Assembly (NCBI GenBank): GCA_945829235.1
Contig: CALZUA010000012.1
Span: forward strand, 1 to 64,000
Direction of reading: 5' to 3'
Source of the DNA: an uncultured Clostridia bacterium
GTDB taxonomy: Bacteria > Bacillota > Clostridia > Oscillospirales > Ruminococcaceae
Length of the DNA: 64,000 nt
Part shown: piece after piece, positions 36,759 to 44,959 of the stretch
Layout of the letters: the number at the start of each line of letters is the position of its first letter
Position numbering within the stretch: the first letter of the stretch is position 1
Translations under genes and position numbers: made by a program
The notes under the pieces: model-generated
What the model was told of the DNA's origin: nothing
The model's input: only the letters and a program-made list of their open reading frames with translations
Databases searched by the model: none

Positions 36759-37628
36759 TCAGCAATCCGTGAACGCAATCAGCTTTTCCCAACCCTCAGG
36801 GAAACCCAAATCCGACAGCCTGATGACCTCGTTGTTTTTCTTCAACATTCTTGAAATCGGCTTAACAACGCGCTCGTTCCAGTTGTCGTGTCCGTGGAAC
36901 AGCTGTTTCAGCACGATAATGTACCCGAAAACATTTGGTTCAAGCGTTTCGGGGAAACCATCGGGCGTTTTCGGTTCAACGGGGAAAGTTGTCCCGTAAA
37001 GACGGCAGTAGTGCGCGCAACTGTTTCTCAACTCGTTCAGACAGAAAATCCAGTTGTCCAGCTCACTTGACGAGCAGTTGTAGTATTCATCGGCAAGCTC
37101 TTTTTTGTCGGGATTTTTCATATCCTTGTAGAAAAACGCGAGCGACCCGAACGAAAACAGCTCCATCATAACCCAAAGCGGGAATTTGCCGCCGTATTTC
37201 GCGTTGTAGTGCTTTACGAATTGCCGGTCCTCATTTGCCTCGATGAGGTGATTTATCCTGCCGAGAAAGCTCGCGTGATTGTGGGAGAGGTTGAAGCTTG
37301 CGGGGTTGAGGTAGCCGAGTGCACCGTATTTCAGCGCGTGAAAGTTGGAAATTGCGGCACGGAGCGCGATTTCAACCTCCTCAAGCGCCGCCAGAAGCAC
37401 GCTTCTCAGCTTCCTGTCCATCTCGTAGACGCGCATTATTTTCTCAAAGGTTGTTCCGTCCTCGTACTTGTGCTTGCTCACGGAAAACGGCTCGAAGTAG
37501 TTCGACAGGCGGTAGTAGTTGATGTATTTCAACGTGTCGCGGGCTTTTTTCTCGTCCTCGATAATACAACCGCGCTGCTTTAATATCTTGATTTGCTCGT
37601 TAATCGTTGCGGGAGCTTTCTCGCGCAT
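36759..37628 (-). CDS. Abi family (AbiD/AbiF-like) HEPN protein
   Basis: A 289-residue protein of the Abi_2 family, abortive-infection proteins with a HEPN ribonuclease fold. N-terminal features are INEQIKILKQRGCII and TLKYINYYRLSNYF; the C-terminal NELRNSCAHYCRLYG supplies the HEPN R-x4-H active-site motif (RNSCAH), so it should be catalytically competent. The start MREKAP at 37628 has GGAG nine bases upstream; the earlier ATG at 37637 abuts that site. Upstream lie two cloverleaf elements and gpsA; downstream the TerB gene. Confidence 0.88.
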   Translation of the reverse strand: MREKAPATINEQIKILKQRGCIIEDEKKARDTLKYINYYRLSNYFEPFSVSKHKYEDGTTFEKIMRVYEMDRKLRSVLLAALEEVEIALRAAISNFHALKYGALGYLNPASFNLSHNHASFLGRINHLIEANEDRQFVKHYNAKYGGKFPLWVMMELFSFGSLAFFYKDMKNPDKKELADEYYNCSSSELDNWIFCLNELRNSCAHYCRLYGTTFPVEPKTPDGFPETLEPNVFGYIIVLKQLFHGHDNWNERVVKPISRMLKKNNEVIRLSDLGFPEGWEKLIAFTDC

Positions 37629-37714
37629 TTCCACCATCTCCGTTCATACTTTCTTCTAAAACAGGCTTTTGGTTTGTGCTCTTCCCACTTTCTGCGAGTG
37701 CTTGCTTCGTGCGT

Positions 37715-37801
37715 GGGCGGAACGCCCGTTTTTCGCTCCGCGAAAAACCTTCAGCGCTTCGCGCTGAAGCCTCGCGCCTTGCGCGAGGGGGCGTTCCGCC
37801 C
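37715..37801. repeat. Cloverleaf palindromic element, copy 1
   Basis: An 87-bp stretch that folds on either strand into a four-way junction with no unpaired junction bases. Outer stem GGGCGGAACGCCC (37715-37727) pairs with 37789-37801. Arm 1 GTTTTTCGC/GCGAAAAAC (37728-37748), arm 2 CTTCAGCGC/GCGCTGAAG (37749-37769) and arm 3 CCTCGCGC/GCGCGAGG (37770-37788) each close on a three-base loop. Conserved flanks, CTTTCTGCGAGT before and GATAGGACAGCAAAGCC after, extend the element to about 170 bp. It lies between gpsA and the Abi gene. Confidence 0.95.
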
Positions 37802-37955
37802 AACCGGTGGGTTTCGCAAAGCGAGATAGGACAGCAAAGCCGTGCGGGTATAGCACAAATTCGGCTCAATCCGTCCATCTCCGTTCAAAGTTTCATCTCA
37901 ATCAGGCTTTTGGTTTGTGCTTTTCCGGCTTTCTGCGAGTGCTGGCTTCGTGCGT

Positions 37956-38042
37956 GGGCGGAACGCCCGTTTTTCGCTCCGCGAAAAACCTTCAGCGCTT
38001 CGCGCTGAAGCCTCGCGCCTTGCGCGAGGGGGCGTTCCGCCC
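37956..38042. repeat. Cloverleaf palindromic element, copy 2
   Basis: Identical in its core to copy 1 and displaced by exactly 241 bp. The flanks are also repeated (about 37650-37850 versus 37890-38090), with scattered substitutions outside the core, so the whole unit was tandemly duplicated. Confidence 0.95.
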
Positions 38043-38116
38043 AACCGGTGGGTTTCGCTAAGCGAGATAGGACAGCAAAGCCGTGCGGTTAGTTTCGCAC
38101 GCTGTTGACAGCAAAA

Positions 38117-39118
38117 TCAGTCCGTCCAGTAGGTCTCGCGCTCGCTCTTGACGGCTCTGCTCATAAGCGCGCCGATTGAGTTTGTCGGTACTCCGCCGTT
38201 AAAGCAGATTTTGACGATTTGCTCGATAATCGGCACCTCGATATTATGCTCGTTTGCAAGGCGCAGAGCGGTTCGGCTGTTGATATAGCCCTCAACCGTA
38301 CCAACCTGCGCGACAGCCTCAGCGGCGGGTGTGCCCTTTCCGATAAGGAAGCCCGCGCGGTAGTTTCGGGAGTGCTGAGATGTACAGGTTACAATCAGGT
38401 CACCGAAGCCCGCCATTCCCGTGAAGGTTTTCCAGTTCGCTCCGAGCGCAACGGCAAGGCGAGTGATTTCGGTCATTCCTCTTGTGATAAGAGCGGCGAT
38501 TGTGTTGTCGCCAAGCCCCATTCCGCGCGCAATTCCACAACCAAGCGCAATCGGATTTTTCAGCACGCCGCCCAGCTCGCAGCCCACAATATCGTCGTTG
38601 ATATAGATACGATAACGCTCGTTTGAGAGGGTGCGCTGAATGTACGAGGCAACGTCCGGGTCATACGCCGCGCAGACCTCGGTTGTCGGAACAAGCCGCG
38701 CGATTTCCTCCGCGTGGCAAGGTCCCGTGATAACGCCGATTTTGCTGTGCGGGAGCTCCTGTCGAATAACCTCGGAAAGTCGGAAACCCGTTGCCTCCTC
38801 AAGACCTTTGCTTGCGTTGATGATAATGGATTTCGGGTTGATGAACGGCTTGACCGCGCAAACAGCGTCACGGTAAAACGCGGACGGAATACAGATAACG
38901 ACAATATCCGCGTCGGCAACGCACTCGGGATTTGTCGTGACCTTGAGCGCGTCGGGGAGCTTTACTCCGGGGAGCAACCGCTTGTGTTCGCGGTCGGTTC
39001 GGAGCTGTTCAGCCTCCTGCTCAAATTTTGTCCAGGTTGTCACATCGTGACCGTAGGTTGTATAAAGAACACCGAGAGCCGTGCCGTAGCCACAGCCCAA
39101 AATCGTTATTTTCGCCAT
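38117..39118 (-). CDS. gpsA: Glycerol-3-phosphate dehydrogenase [NAD(P)+]
   Basis: A 333-residue enzyme making sn-glycerol-3-phosphate for phospholipids. The nucleotide loop ILGCGYGTALGVL is slightly variant (second Gly then Tyr), NASKGLEE and GPCHAEEIAR are standard, and VLKNPIALGCGIARGMGLGDNT plus AGFGDLIVTCTSQHSRN complete the catalytic region. It feeds the same pathway as plsY, 1.7 kb upstream on the same strand. The gene ends just before the cloverleaf pair. Confidence 0.96.
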   Translation of the reverse strand: MAKITILGCGYGTALGVLYTTYGHDVTTWTKFEQEAEQLRTDREHKRLLPGVKLPDALKVTTNPECVADADIVVICIPSAFYRDAVCAVKPFINPKSIIINASKGLEEATGFRLSEVIRQELPHSKIGVITGPCHAEEIARLVPTTEVCAAYDPDVASYIQRTLSNERYRIYINDDIVGCELGGVLKNPIALGCGIARGMGLGDNTIAALITRGMTEITRLAVALGANWKTFTGMAGFGDLIVTCTSQHSRNYRAGFLIGKGTPAAEAVAQVGTVEGYINSRTALRLANEHNIEVPIIEQIVKICFNGGVPTNSIGALMSRAVKSERETYWTD

Positions 39119-39134
39119 AATTTCCTCCGTGTTT

Positions 39135-40202
39135 TCACTTTATAATATCCGTTTCCTTTGAGATTTTTATGCTTTTAAGCCCGCTTTTCATAACAATTCT
39201 CCGCAAAATCGGAGCGTACATAAACGGGCATTTCATCAGTTTAACCAGAATTTTAACTCGATAACCAAACAGCTTTTTCGAGTATCGCTTGCTTGCGTTT
39301 TGCTCACCGTTAAGCGCTTCGGCAAGATATTTCGCGCTGTTAACGGCAAAGCTGATTCCCTCAAGCGAACTCGGGCTGATAAGACCTGCCGCCTCTCCGA
39401 CAAGAAACGCGCCGTTTTTTCCCGCGCAGATATCGAGAGGGGATTTCGGACGAAGAACAACGCAGGCTTCTGTCTTTATCGGTTCACCAAAGCTGATTCC
39501 GTAATCCTCAAGCCGCTTTTTCTGCCGTTCAAACGCATCGCGGCAACCCTTTGCGGGAAACGCTCCGCCGTAAATCAGGAAGTTGTCCTTTGAAATTGTC
39601 CAGGAACAGCAGTCGCTGGTTTCGGGGTCGAAAATGCAGCTGTAAAACGGCTTCGCGTTGCTCTCGGGAAACCATTGTTGAATAGCGGTATAGCTTCGGA
39701 TTTTCTTTTTTGGATAAAGAAACCGCCTTACAATTGAGTTTGCGCCATCTGCGCCGACAATTCTTTCAGCCGTAAAAACACGCTCTCCGCTGTCCGATTT
39801 GCACAAAAGCGTAAAATCGCCGTCTGCGGTTATTTTAAGGCATTTCCCGTTGAACTGCACAACATTCTGCGGTATAAGACTTTTCAGCCACAAATCAAAC
39901 TTGTGTCGGTCAAGATTTATATAAAACCGCTGATAGTGCCGTTCGAGGCGTTTTCCGAGGTCGATTGTGCGGACGGAGAAAATCTGCGGGTCAACGAGGA
40001 TATCTTTCGGCAAGGTGAGGTCAAACTCCGCAAACGCTTTCTGCGCGTCGGGTGAAAGAAGCCCGCCGCAGGGCTTGTGAAAGCTCTCGGGAGCGTCGCT
40101 TTTGCTGTCAATCAGAAGCACCCGAAAACGCTTGTCAAGAAGCCGCGCCAGAGTTGCGCCCGCGGGCCCGCCTCCGATTATCGCAATATCAAAATCCGCC
40201 AT
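39135..40202 (-). CDS. Geranylgeranyl reductase-like FAD-dependent oxidoreductase
   Basis: A 355-residue flavoprotein of the geranylgeranyl reductase/para-hydroxybenzoate hydroxylase group. FAD motif DIAIIGGGPAGATLARLL at the N-terminus, KPCGGLLSPDAQKAF (the CGG motif of this family), VGADGANSIVRR, and GAFLVGEAAGLISPSSLEGI. Natural substrate unknown; possibly reduction of an isoprenoid or lipid. It is 16 bp upstream of gpsA on the same strand. Confidence 0.88.
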   Translation of the reverse strand: MADFDIAIIGGGPAGATLARLLDKRFRVLLIDSKSDAPESFHKPCGGLLSPDAQKAFAEFDLTLPKDILVDPQIFSVRTIDLGKRLERHYQRFYINLDRHKFDLWLKSLIPQNVVQFNGKCLKITADGDFTLLCKSDSGERVFTAERIVGADGANSIVRRFLYPKKKIRSYTAIQQWFPESNAKPFYSCIFDPETSDCCSWTISKDNFLIYGGAFPAKGCRDAFERQKKRLEDYGISFGEPIKTEACVVLRPKSPLDICAGKNGAFLVGEAAGLISPSSLEGISFAVNSAKYLAEALNGEQNASKRYSKKLFGYRVKILVKLMKCPFMYAPILRRIVMKSGLKSIKISKETDIIK

Positions 40203-40250
40203 ATTCCCCTCGTTGTCAGTTGCAGTTTGCTTTACGTTATATCGCCCGTG

Positions 40251-40700
40251 TCAGCGTTTCAGCTTCACAAGATACTCCGTTGTATCCTTTTCAAATTTCT
40301 TTTCATCGGTAACGTGAAAGCCGTGCCGCTCATAGAAACGAATTGCACGGACATTTTTCTCCAAAGCCCACAAAAACGTGACTTTGTGACGGTCAATCGC
40401 GTAATTCAGCAGCTTCTCGCCGATTGACTGCCCTTGAAACGAAGGCTCGACAAACAGCTTTTTAACCTCGTTCCCGTCAATCCTCACAAACCCTTTCACA
40501 ACGCCGTCATCGTAAACGCAGGAGTTCAGAACAAGATTCTCGTTTTTGAGGTAATTCTCTGAAAGCGAGGGTACGGAAAGAATGCTGAAAGAGTAGAAAT
40601 CGTTCTTGAAAATCGGGTAGAAATTCAGCCGGTTATTGAAAACCTCGATTTCCGCAAGTCTTGAAATATCGCGTGGTTCAGCCTGTCTGATATTTTCCAT
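40251..40700 (-). CDS. GNAT family N-acetyltransferase
   Basis: A 149-residue GNAT protein. The acetyl-CoA region is VKKLFVEPSFQGQSIGEKLL (the Q/R-x-x-G-x-G/A pattern kept as QGQSIG), followed by LWALEKNVRAIRFYERHGF. Typical single-domain length. Substrate cannot be told. Confidence 0.92.
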   Translation of the reverse strand: MENIRQAEPRDISRLAEIEVFNNRLNFYPIFKNDFYSFSILSVPSLSENYLKNENLVLNSCVYDDGVVKGFVRIDGNEVKKLFVEPSFQGQSIGEKLLNYAIDRHKVTFLWALEKNVRAIRFYERHGFHVTDEKKFEKDTTEYLVKLKR

Positions 40701-40709
40701 AATTCTCCT

Positions 40710-40830
40710 TTATTTCGCCTTTTCACCGAGCTTTTTCTCGCAGTGGTTGCAAAGTCGCTTGATGTTCTCGCGATGCCTGAAAATTATCAGCCCGCCGCAG
40801 AACACGCTCAAAACCGTGTTGACGATAAAC
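40710..40830 (-). pseudogene. plsY C-terminal fragment (tandem duplication)
   Basis: A 138-bp-spaced repeat of the plsY 3' end (parent 40848-40968). It would encode NTVLSVFCGGLIIFRHREN onward, nearly identical to the last 40 residues of PlsY, down to the same stop codon. It has no start or ribosome site. It is positioned directly downstream of plsY, the same arrangement as the recF-tail copy at 12002. Confidence 0.9.
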
Positions 40831-40847
40831 ACGGCGTGTTATCCGCA

Positions 40848-41510
40848 TTATTTCGCCTTTTCGCCGAGCTTTTTCTCGCAGTGGTTGCAAAGTCGCTTGA
40901 TGTTCTCGCGATGCCTGAAAATTATCAGCCCGCCGCAGAACACGCACAAAATTGTGTTCACGATAAACGAGATATCGTGGTCGATGAAGAAATCAAAGCA
41001 GAACGTTATCGCGAAAAATACCGCCGAGCAAATGCAGCTCCCGAGCGAAACGTAGCGGGTTATCCCGACAACAATGGCGAAAATTCCGATTAAAATCAGA
41101 CCGATGCGCCAATCGAGAAGGAATATCGCGGAGATTGCCGCGAGCACGCCCTTTCCGCCTTTGAAGCCGTAGTATACGGGAAAGCAGTGCCCGACAATCG
41201 CCATAAACACCGCGAACACCTCAACCCAGCTCATTCCGAGGGCGGGGTTTGTTGTATCAACGCCGCCTATGTAGAAGAACGCGAGCCGCACCAAAAGCAC
41301 ACCGATTGCCGCTTTTGACGCGTCGCCGATAAGCACGACAAGCGCGGCTTTTTTGCCGACCGAGCGCAGGGTGTTTGTAAGACCGGCGTTGTGGCTTCCC
41401 ATTGTGCGGATATCCTTGCCGGTTGTGATTTTTGTGACAATAATCGACGTGTTTATGCCGCCCATAAGATACGGTACCAAAATCATTATCGCGTAGCAAA
41501 TCCAAATCAT
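40848..41510 (-). CDS. plsY: Glycerol-3-phosphate acyltransferase PlsY
   Basis: A 220-residue multi-pass membrane enzyme using acyl-phosphate to acylate glycerol-3-phosphate. Motifs are GGINTSIIVTK near the start, the G-S-H-N-A-G loop SHNAGLTNTLRSVGKKAAL, and GHCFPVYYGFKGGKG in the middle. It has a C-terminal extension of about 20 basic residues (RENIKRLCNHCEKKLGEKAK) beyond the last helix. The start overlaps the upstream gene stop (ATGA). Confidence 0.95.
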   Translation of the reverse strand: MIWICYAIMILVPYLMGGINTSIIVTKITTGKDIRTMGSHNAGLTNTLRSVGKKAALVVLIGDASKAAIGVLLVRLAFFYIGGVDTTNPALGMSWVEVFAVFMAIVGHCFPVYYGFKGGKGVLAAISAIFLLDWRIGLILIGIFAIVVGITRYVSLGSCICSAVFFAITFCFDFFIDHDISFIVNTILCVFCGGLIIFRHRENIKRLCNHCEKKLGEKAK

Positions 41511-42079
41511 TTTGTTTCTTCCTTTTCTTCTGTTTTTTCTGAACCAACCAAATTTTCCGTTTTTTCGACAACTTTTCCGTTGATAATCACGGCAATTTCA
41601 GGATTTTTGCTTTTGAGAGCGGCGGCTAACATTGCCGAATTTTCCTCAGGTTCAACGGGGAGATTAACCTTTTTTTCGTTCCCGAGAACCAGCCGTAGCT
41701 TGTTTCCTTTTGGCTCGAGGCTTTTTATCTCGCTGTATTTCACAAGCTTGATTTGCCTTGCCGCGAAAAACACCGTGAAATGCTCGTAAAATCTACGTTT
41801 TCCAATTTGCGTGAACTTGCCGTTTTGGATTTCGCTTTGCTCGTTTTCGGGCAACTTTTTCAGTTGTTGTCCAAAACAAAACGGCGCGGTTAACGTCAAA
41901 ACCGTGATAACAAGCGCGTACAAAACAACGATGCTACTTACGATTATTGCAATTGTAAACAGGAATTCGTTCCCTCTCGCTGTCAGAAAAAGCCCCGCTG
42001 TCATAACCGCCGCCCAAACCCACTCTAAAATAGTTGACATTCGGTACAGCTTGAAATATTCCCGCTTTATCTCACTCAT
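41507..42079 (-). CDS. YcxB-like two-helix membrane protein
   Basis: A 190-residue protein: two membrane segments (about 15-60), then a cytoplasmic C-terminal domain with FYEHFTVFFAARQIKLVKYS and KVNLPVEPEE, the pattern of YcxB-like proteins. K/E-rich tail. The start MSEIKREY follows AAAGGAAA and overlaps the upstream gene by a few codons; ATG at 42082 is equally possible. Unknown function; related in layout to the gene at 8744. Confidence 0.7.
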   Translation of the reverse strand: MSEIKREYFKLYRMSTILEWVWAAVMTAGLFLTARGNEFLFTIAIIVSSIVVLYALVITVLTLTAPFCFGQQLKKLPENEQSEIQNGKFTQIGKRRFYEHFTVFFAARQIKLVKYSEIKSLEPKGNKLRLVLGNEKKVNLPVEPEENSAMLAAALKSKNPEIAVIINGKVVEKTENLVGSEKTEEKEETK

Positions 42080-42629
42080 CATCGGTTTCCTTTTGCGCTC
42101 TTTGCTCGTTCGTCCTATCAATCAGCTTGTTCATCAGCGCGGCTTTGTCCTCGTTTTTGCCCGTTCGCAAAAGCACCGAGCGACTCACGCTTTCAACCCA
42201 CAAGCCCTTTGCGAAAATTGAAATTCTATCAACAATCGAGTACCGCAAAATTCCCCCGCCGAAGCAAAAATACAGCATAAATTTCGACAGGAAAAACCGC
42301 CCGTTCTCGGACATCTCAGCAGTTTCGTATTCCTCGAGAAGCTGTTCTCTCTCGGCTGTCGGCAGGTTTTCGAGGTGACCTCTGAGCCGCTTCACGTCAA
42401 CAACAAACTGCGTTACAACGCCGTGTACAAACAAAAATCCGCACACAATCAGCACCGCGATAAACAGCCACTGTAAGCTCAGCATTGTTTTCACCGTGTC
42501 AACCGATGCGCTCGCCGACAGCCCGAACCATATTCCTACGTCCGCGCCTATCGCCGCCAAAAGTGCCGCTAACTTCACCGCGTTCGTTTTCAGCTTGTAC
42601 ACGCGAAAATCTCTCAATAACTTCTTCAA
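42072..42629 (-). CDS. Two-helix membrane protein of unknown function
   Basis: A 185-residue protein with two membrane segments (about 17-40 and 48-75) and a charged cytoplasmic C-terminal region (LRGHLENLPTAEREQLLEEY; ends in T/D/E-rich residues). It overlaps the following gene, so they form an operon with plsY. I recognise no family beyond a general likeness to its neighbour, of which it may be a diverged duplicate. Confidence 0.7.
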   Translation of the reverse strand: MKKLLRDFRVYKLKTNAVKLAALLAAIGADVGIWFGLSASASVDTVKTMLSLQWLFIAVLIVCGFLFVHGVVTQFVVDVKRLRGHLENLPTAEREQLLEEYETAEMSENGRFFLSKFMLYFCFGGGILRYSIVDRISIFAKGLWVESVSRSVLLRTGKNEDKAALMNKLIDRTNEQRAQKETDDE

Positions 42630-42709
42630 CTTTGTTCTCCTTTAATAAATTACATCTGCTCCAACCCTTTGGCTTTGCTATCCTCTCCGAGTATGCGAAA
42701 ACTCCGAGT

Positions 42710-42792
42710 GGACGGAACGCCCCCGCGCTCCGCGCGGCTTCGGCGCTTCGCGCCGAAGGTTTTTCGCGAAGCGAAAAACGGGCGTTCCGTCC
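42710..42792. repeat. Cloverleaf palindromic element, copy 3 (inverted, diverged)
   Basis: An 83-bp four-way junction of the same design, in the opposite orientation. Outer stem GGACGGAACGCCC (42710-42722) with 42780-42792; arms CCGCGC/GCGCGG, CTTCGGCGC/GCGCCGAAG and GTTTTTCGC/GCGAAAAAC. Relative to copies 1 and 2, the outer stem, the middle arm and the GC arm all differ by compensating changes that keep every pair. The CTTTCTGCGAGT flank and the GGATAGCAAAGCC flank are also present. It lies after the der stop. Confidence 0.93.
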
Positions 42793-42848
42793 GAGCACCG
42801 AGCTTGGAACTCGCAGAAAGTCGGAAGCCGCAGGAACTCAATCTCGGG

Positions 42849-44165
42849 TTACTCGCCGCGCTCGCGGATGGAGATTTTGATGGGCGTTTTGTCAAGCCCG
42901 AAGGTTTCGCGGATTTGGTTTTCGAGGTAACGCTGGTAGCTGTAGTGGAAGAGCTCCTTGCTGTTGCAGAAGATAACGAAGGTTGGCGGCGCGGTCGAAG
43001 CCTGCGTCATATAATAAACCTTGAGGCGCTTGCCCTTGTCGGAGGGCGGCTGAACGCGCGAGGTTGCGTAGGAGAGCATATCGTTGAGGACGCCCGTGGA
43101 GATGCGGCGGTTGTGCTGCTCGTGGACGATTTTTATAAGGTCGAAGAGCTTGTCAACGCGCGCGCCTGTTTTCGCCGAGATAAAGACGAACGGCGCGTAG
43201 CTCATAAACGAGAAGTCGTTTTCGAGCTTTTTCGTGAATTCCTGCATAGTTTTGTCGGTTTTCTCGGTGACAGCGTCCCACTTGTTCACCGCAATAACGC
43301 AGGCTTTTCCCTTGTCGTGAGCGTAGCCCGCGACCTTGCTGTCCTGCTCCGTGAAACCAACCGTAGCGTCAATCATCACAACGCAGACGTCCGCGCGGTC
43401 AACCGCCATAAGCGCGCGCAGAACGCTGAAATGCTCGATATTTTCGGTAACTTTCGCTTTTCGGCGCATACCCGCGGTATCGATGAAAATATACCTGTCG
43501 TCGCCGCGGATAACCTCGCTGTCGATAGCGTCACGCGTTGTTCCCGCGATATCGGAAACGATGGAGCGCTCCTCGCCCGTGAGATAATTCACAAGTGATG
43601 ATTTTCCGACATTCGGCTTTCCGATAACGGCAACCTTTATCGCGTTTTCGTCGTATTCCTCGGGTTCATCGGGAGGCAAATTCCTGAAAACTGCTTCAAG
43701 CAGGTCACCCGTGCCGTGTCCGTGAACCGCAGAAACGGAAATCGGGTCGCCCAGACCTAGATTATAGAATTCGTAGAATTCGGGCGGCGGCGCGCCGATA
43801 TTGTCGTCCTTGTTGACCGCGAGGACAACGGGCTTTCCGCTCTTCATCAGCATATTCGCAACGTCCGTGTCGTTTGCGGTAACGCCGGTTGTCATATCGG
43901 TAACAAAGATGATACAGTCCGCGGAGTCGATTGCAAGCATCGCCTGCTCACGCATTTGCGCTAAGATTATGTCATCGGTTTTCGGCTCGATACCGCCGGT
44001 ATCGATGAGCGTAAACTCGCGGTTGAGCCACTCGCATTTTCCGTAAATTCTGTCGCGGGTAACGCCCGGCGTGTCGTCAACAATCGACAGCCGTTTCCCG
44101 ACAAGTTTATTAAAAAGCGTGGACTTGCCGACATTCGGCCGTCCGACAATTGCCACTAAACTCAT
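42849..44165 (-). CDS. der: Ribosome-associated GTPase Der (EngA)
   Basis: A 438-residue double GTPase required for 50S assembly. First G domain: GRPNVGKSTLFNKL, DTGGIEP and VNKDD. Second: GKPNVGKSSLVNYL, DTAGMRRKAKV and NKWD. A C-terminal KH-like domain ends in TPIKISIRERGE. All motifs are intact and length is normal. Confidence 0.97.
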   Translation of the reverse strand: MSLVAIVGRPNVGKSTLFNKLVGKRLSIVDDTPGVTRDRIYGKCEWLNREFTLIDTGGIEPKTDDIILAQMREQAMLAIDSADCIIFVTDMTTGVTANDTDVANMLMKSGKPVVLAVNKDDNIGAPPPEFYEFYNLGLGDPISVSAVHGHGTGDLLEAVFRNLPPDEPEEYDENAIKVAVIGKPNVGKSSLVNYLTGEERSIVSDIAGTTRDAIDSEVIRGDDRYIFIDTAGMRRKAKVTENIEHFSVLRALMAVDRADVCVVMIDATVGFTEQDSKVAGYAHDKGKACVIAVNKWDAVTEKTDKTMQEFTKKLENDFSFMSYAPFVFISAKTGARVDKLFDLIKIVHEQHNRRISTGVLNDMLSYATSRVQPPSDKGKRLKVYYMTQASTAPPTFVIFCNSKELFHYSYQRYLENQIRETFGLDKTPIKISIRERGE

Positions 44166-44242
44166 ATTTTCACCTCAAAACATATTTCTCTATTATAATA
44201 GTATATCATATTATTTTTATTTTTTCAAGAGGTAACAGCTTA

Positions 44243-44884
44243 TTATTCCGCGAAACAGCCCTTTTCTTTCGCTCCCCTAAGCATTTCCTCGATATATTCC
44301 CAGAGCTCGTCCGAGCCGTTTTTGATGTGCGCGTTTCGAGCGTGAACCTGTTCAAAGGAAACGCCGTGTTCGCGCCAGCTTATGCCGTCCTTGCTGTAAT
44401 TGAGCAACATCGGTTGCATACGGTCGAGCGCCGCCGCAAAACGCGCTTCCGCGGTATCAACGCGCTCAAACTCCTCCCAAAGCGCGCGGTACTCGTCACG
44501 TTGGTCGTCGGGGAGCAACCCGAAAATCCTGTCCGCCGCCTTTTCCTCGCGTTCACGCTTGGACTTGTACCCCTCGGTATCATAGCAGTAGGTGTCGCCC
44601 GCGTCTATCTCCACAACATCGTGTATCAGCACCATTTTCATCACCTTAAGCACGTCCACGGGAACATTTGCGTGCTCGGCGAGCGTCATCGCAAAAAGTG
44701 CGAGGTGAAACGAGTGCTCCGCGTCATTTTCGCGCCGTTTATAGCGCTCCTCCTCGCCCTCAAACTCGCGCATCGAGTCGCCGCGCGATTCATCGTGGAT
44801 AATGTAGGACTGTCGGTAAAGGCTCTTCATTTTGTCGATTTCGAGCAGAAATTCAAGTTGCTTTTTCAATCTTTCGTCAATCAT
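44243..44884 (-). CDS. HD domain hydrolase (YfbR/HDDC2-like)
   Basis: A 213-residue metal-dependent phosphohydrolase. H-x-F type motif AEHSFHLALFAMTLAEH, the HD pair in MVLIHDVVEIDAGDTYCYD, then LDRMQPMLLNY. Related proteins are 5'-deoxynucleotidases. The start MIDERLKK at 44884 has AAAGGAG five bases upstream, so the five-codon extension is dropped. The gene stands between the repeat region after jag and der. Confidence 0.88.
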   Translation of the reverse strand: MIDERLKKQLEFLLEIDKMKSLYRQSYIIHDESRGDSMREFEGEEERYKRRENDAEHSFHLALFAMTLAEHANVPVDVLKVMKMVLIHDVVEIDAGDTYCYDTEGYKSKREREEKAADRIFGLLPDDQRDEYRALWEEFERVDTAEARFAAALDRMQPMLLNYSKDGISWREHGVSFEQVHARNAHIKNGSDELWEYIEEMLRGAKEKGCFAE

Positions 44885-44959
44885 AGGCGCTCCTTTCAAA
44901 TACCGTTCTTACAACAAGTTTTTGCATTTTCTGTTAAATACTGAGCAGTCAACATGCGT

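Noticed and set aside
37593-38108. Several overlapping plus-strand frames with repeated sequence
   Set aside because: They arise from the GC-rich cloverleaf duplication; no ribosome sites and both strands are open.
40723-40947. Minus-strand 74-codon frame with an internal repeat
   Set aside because: Out of frame with plsY; its repeat is the duplicated plsY 3' end.
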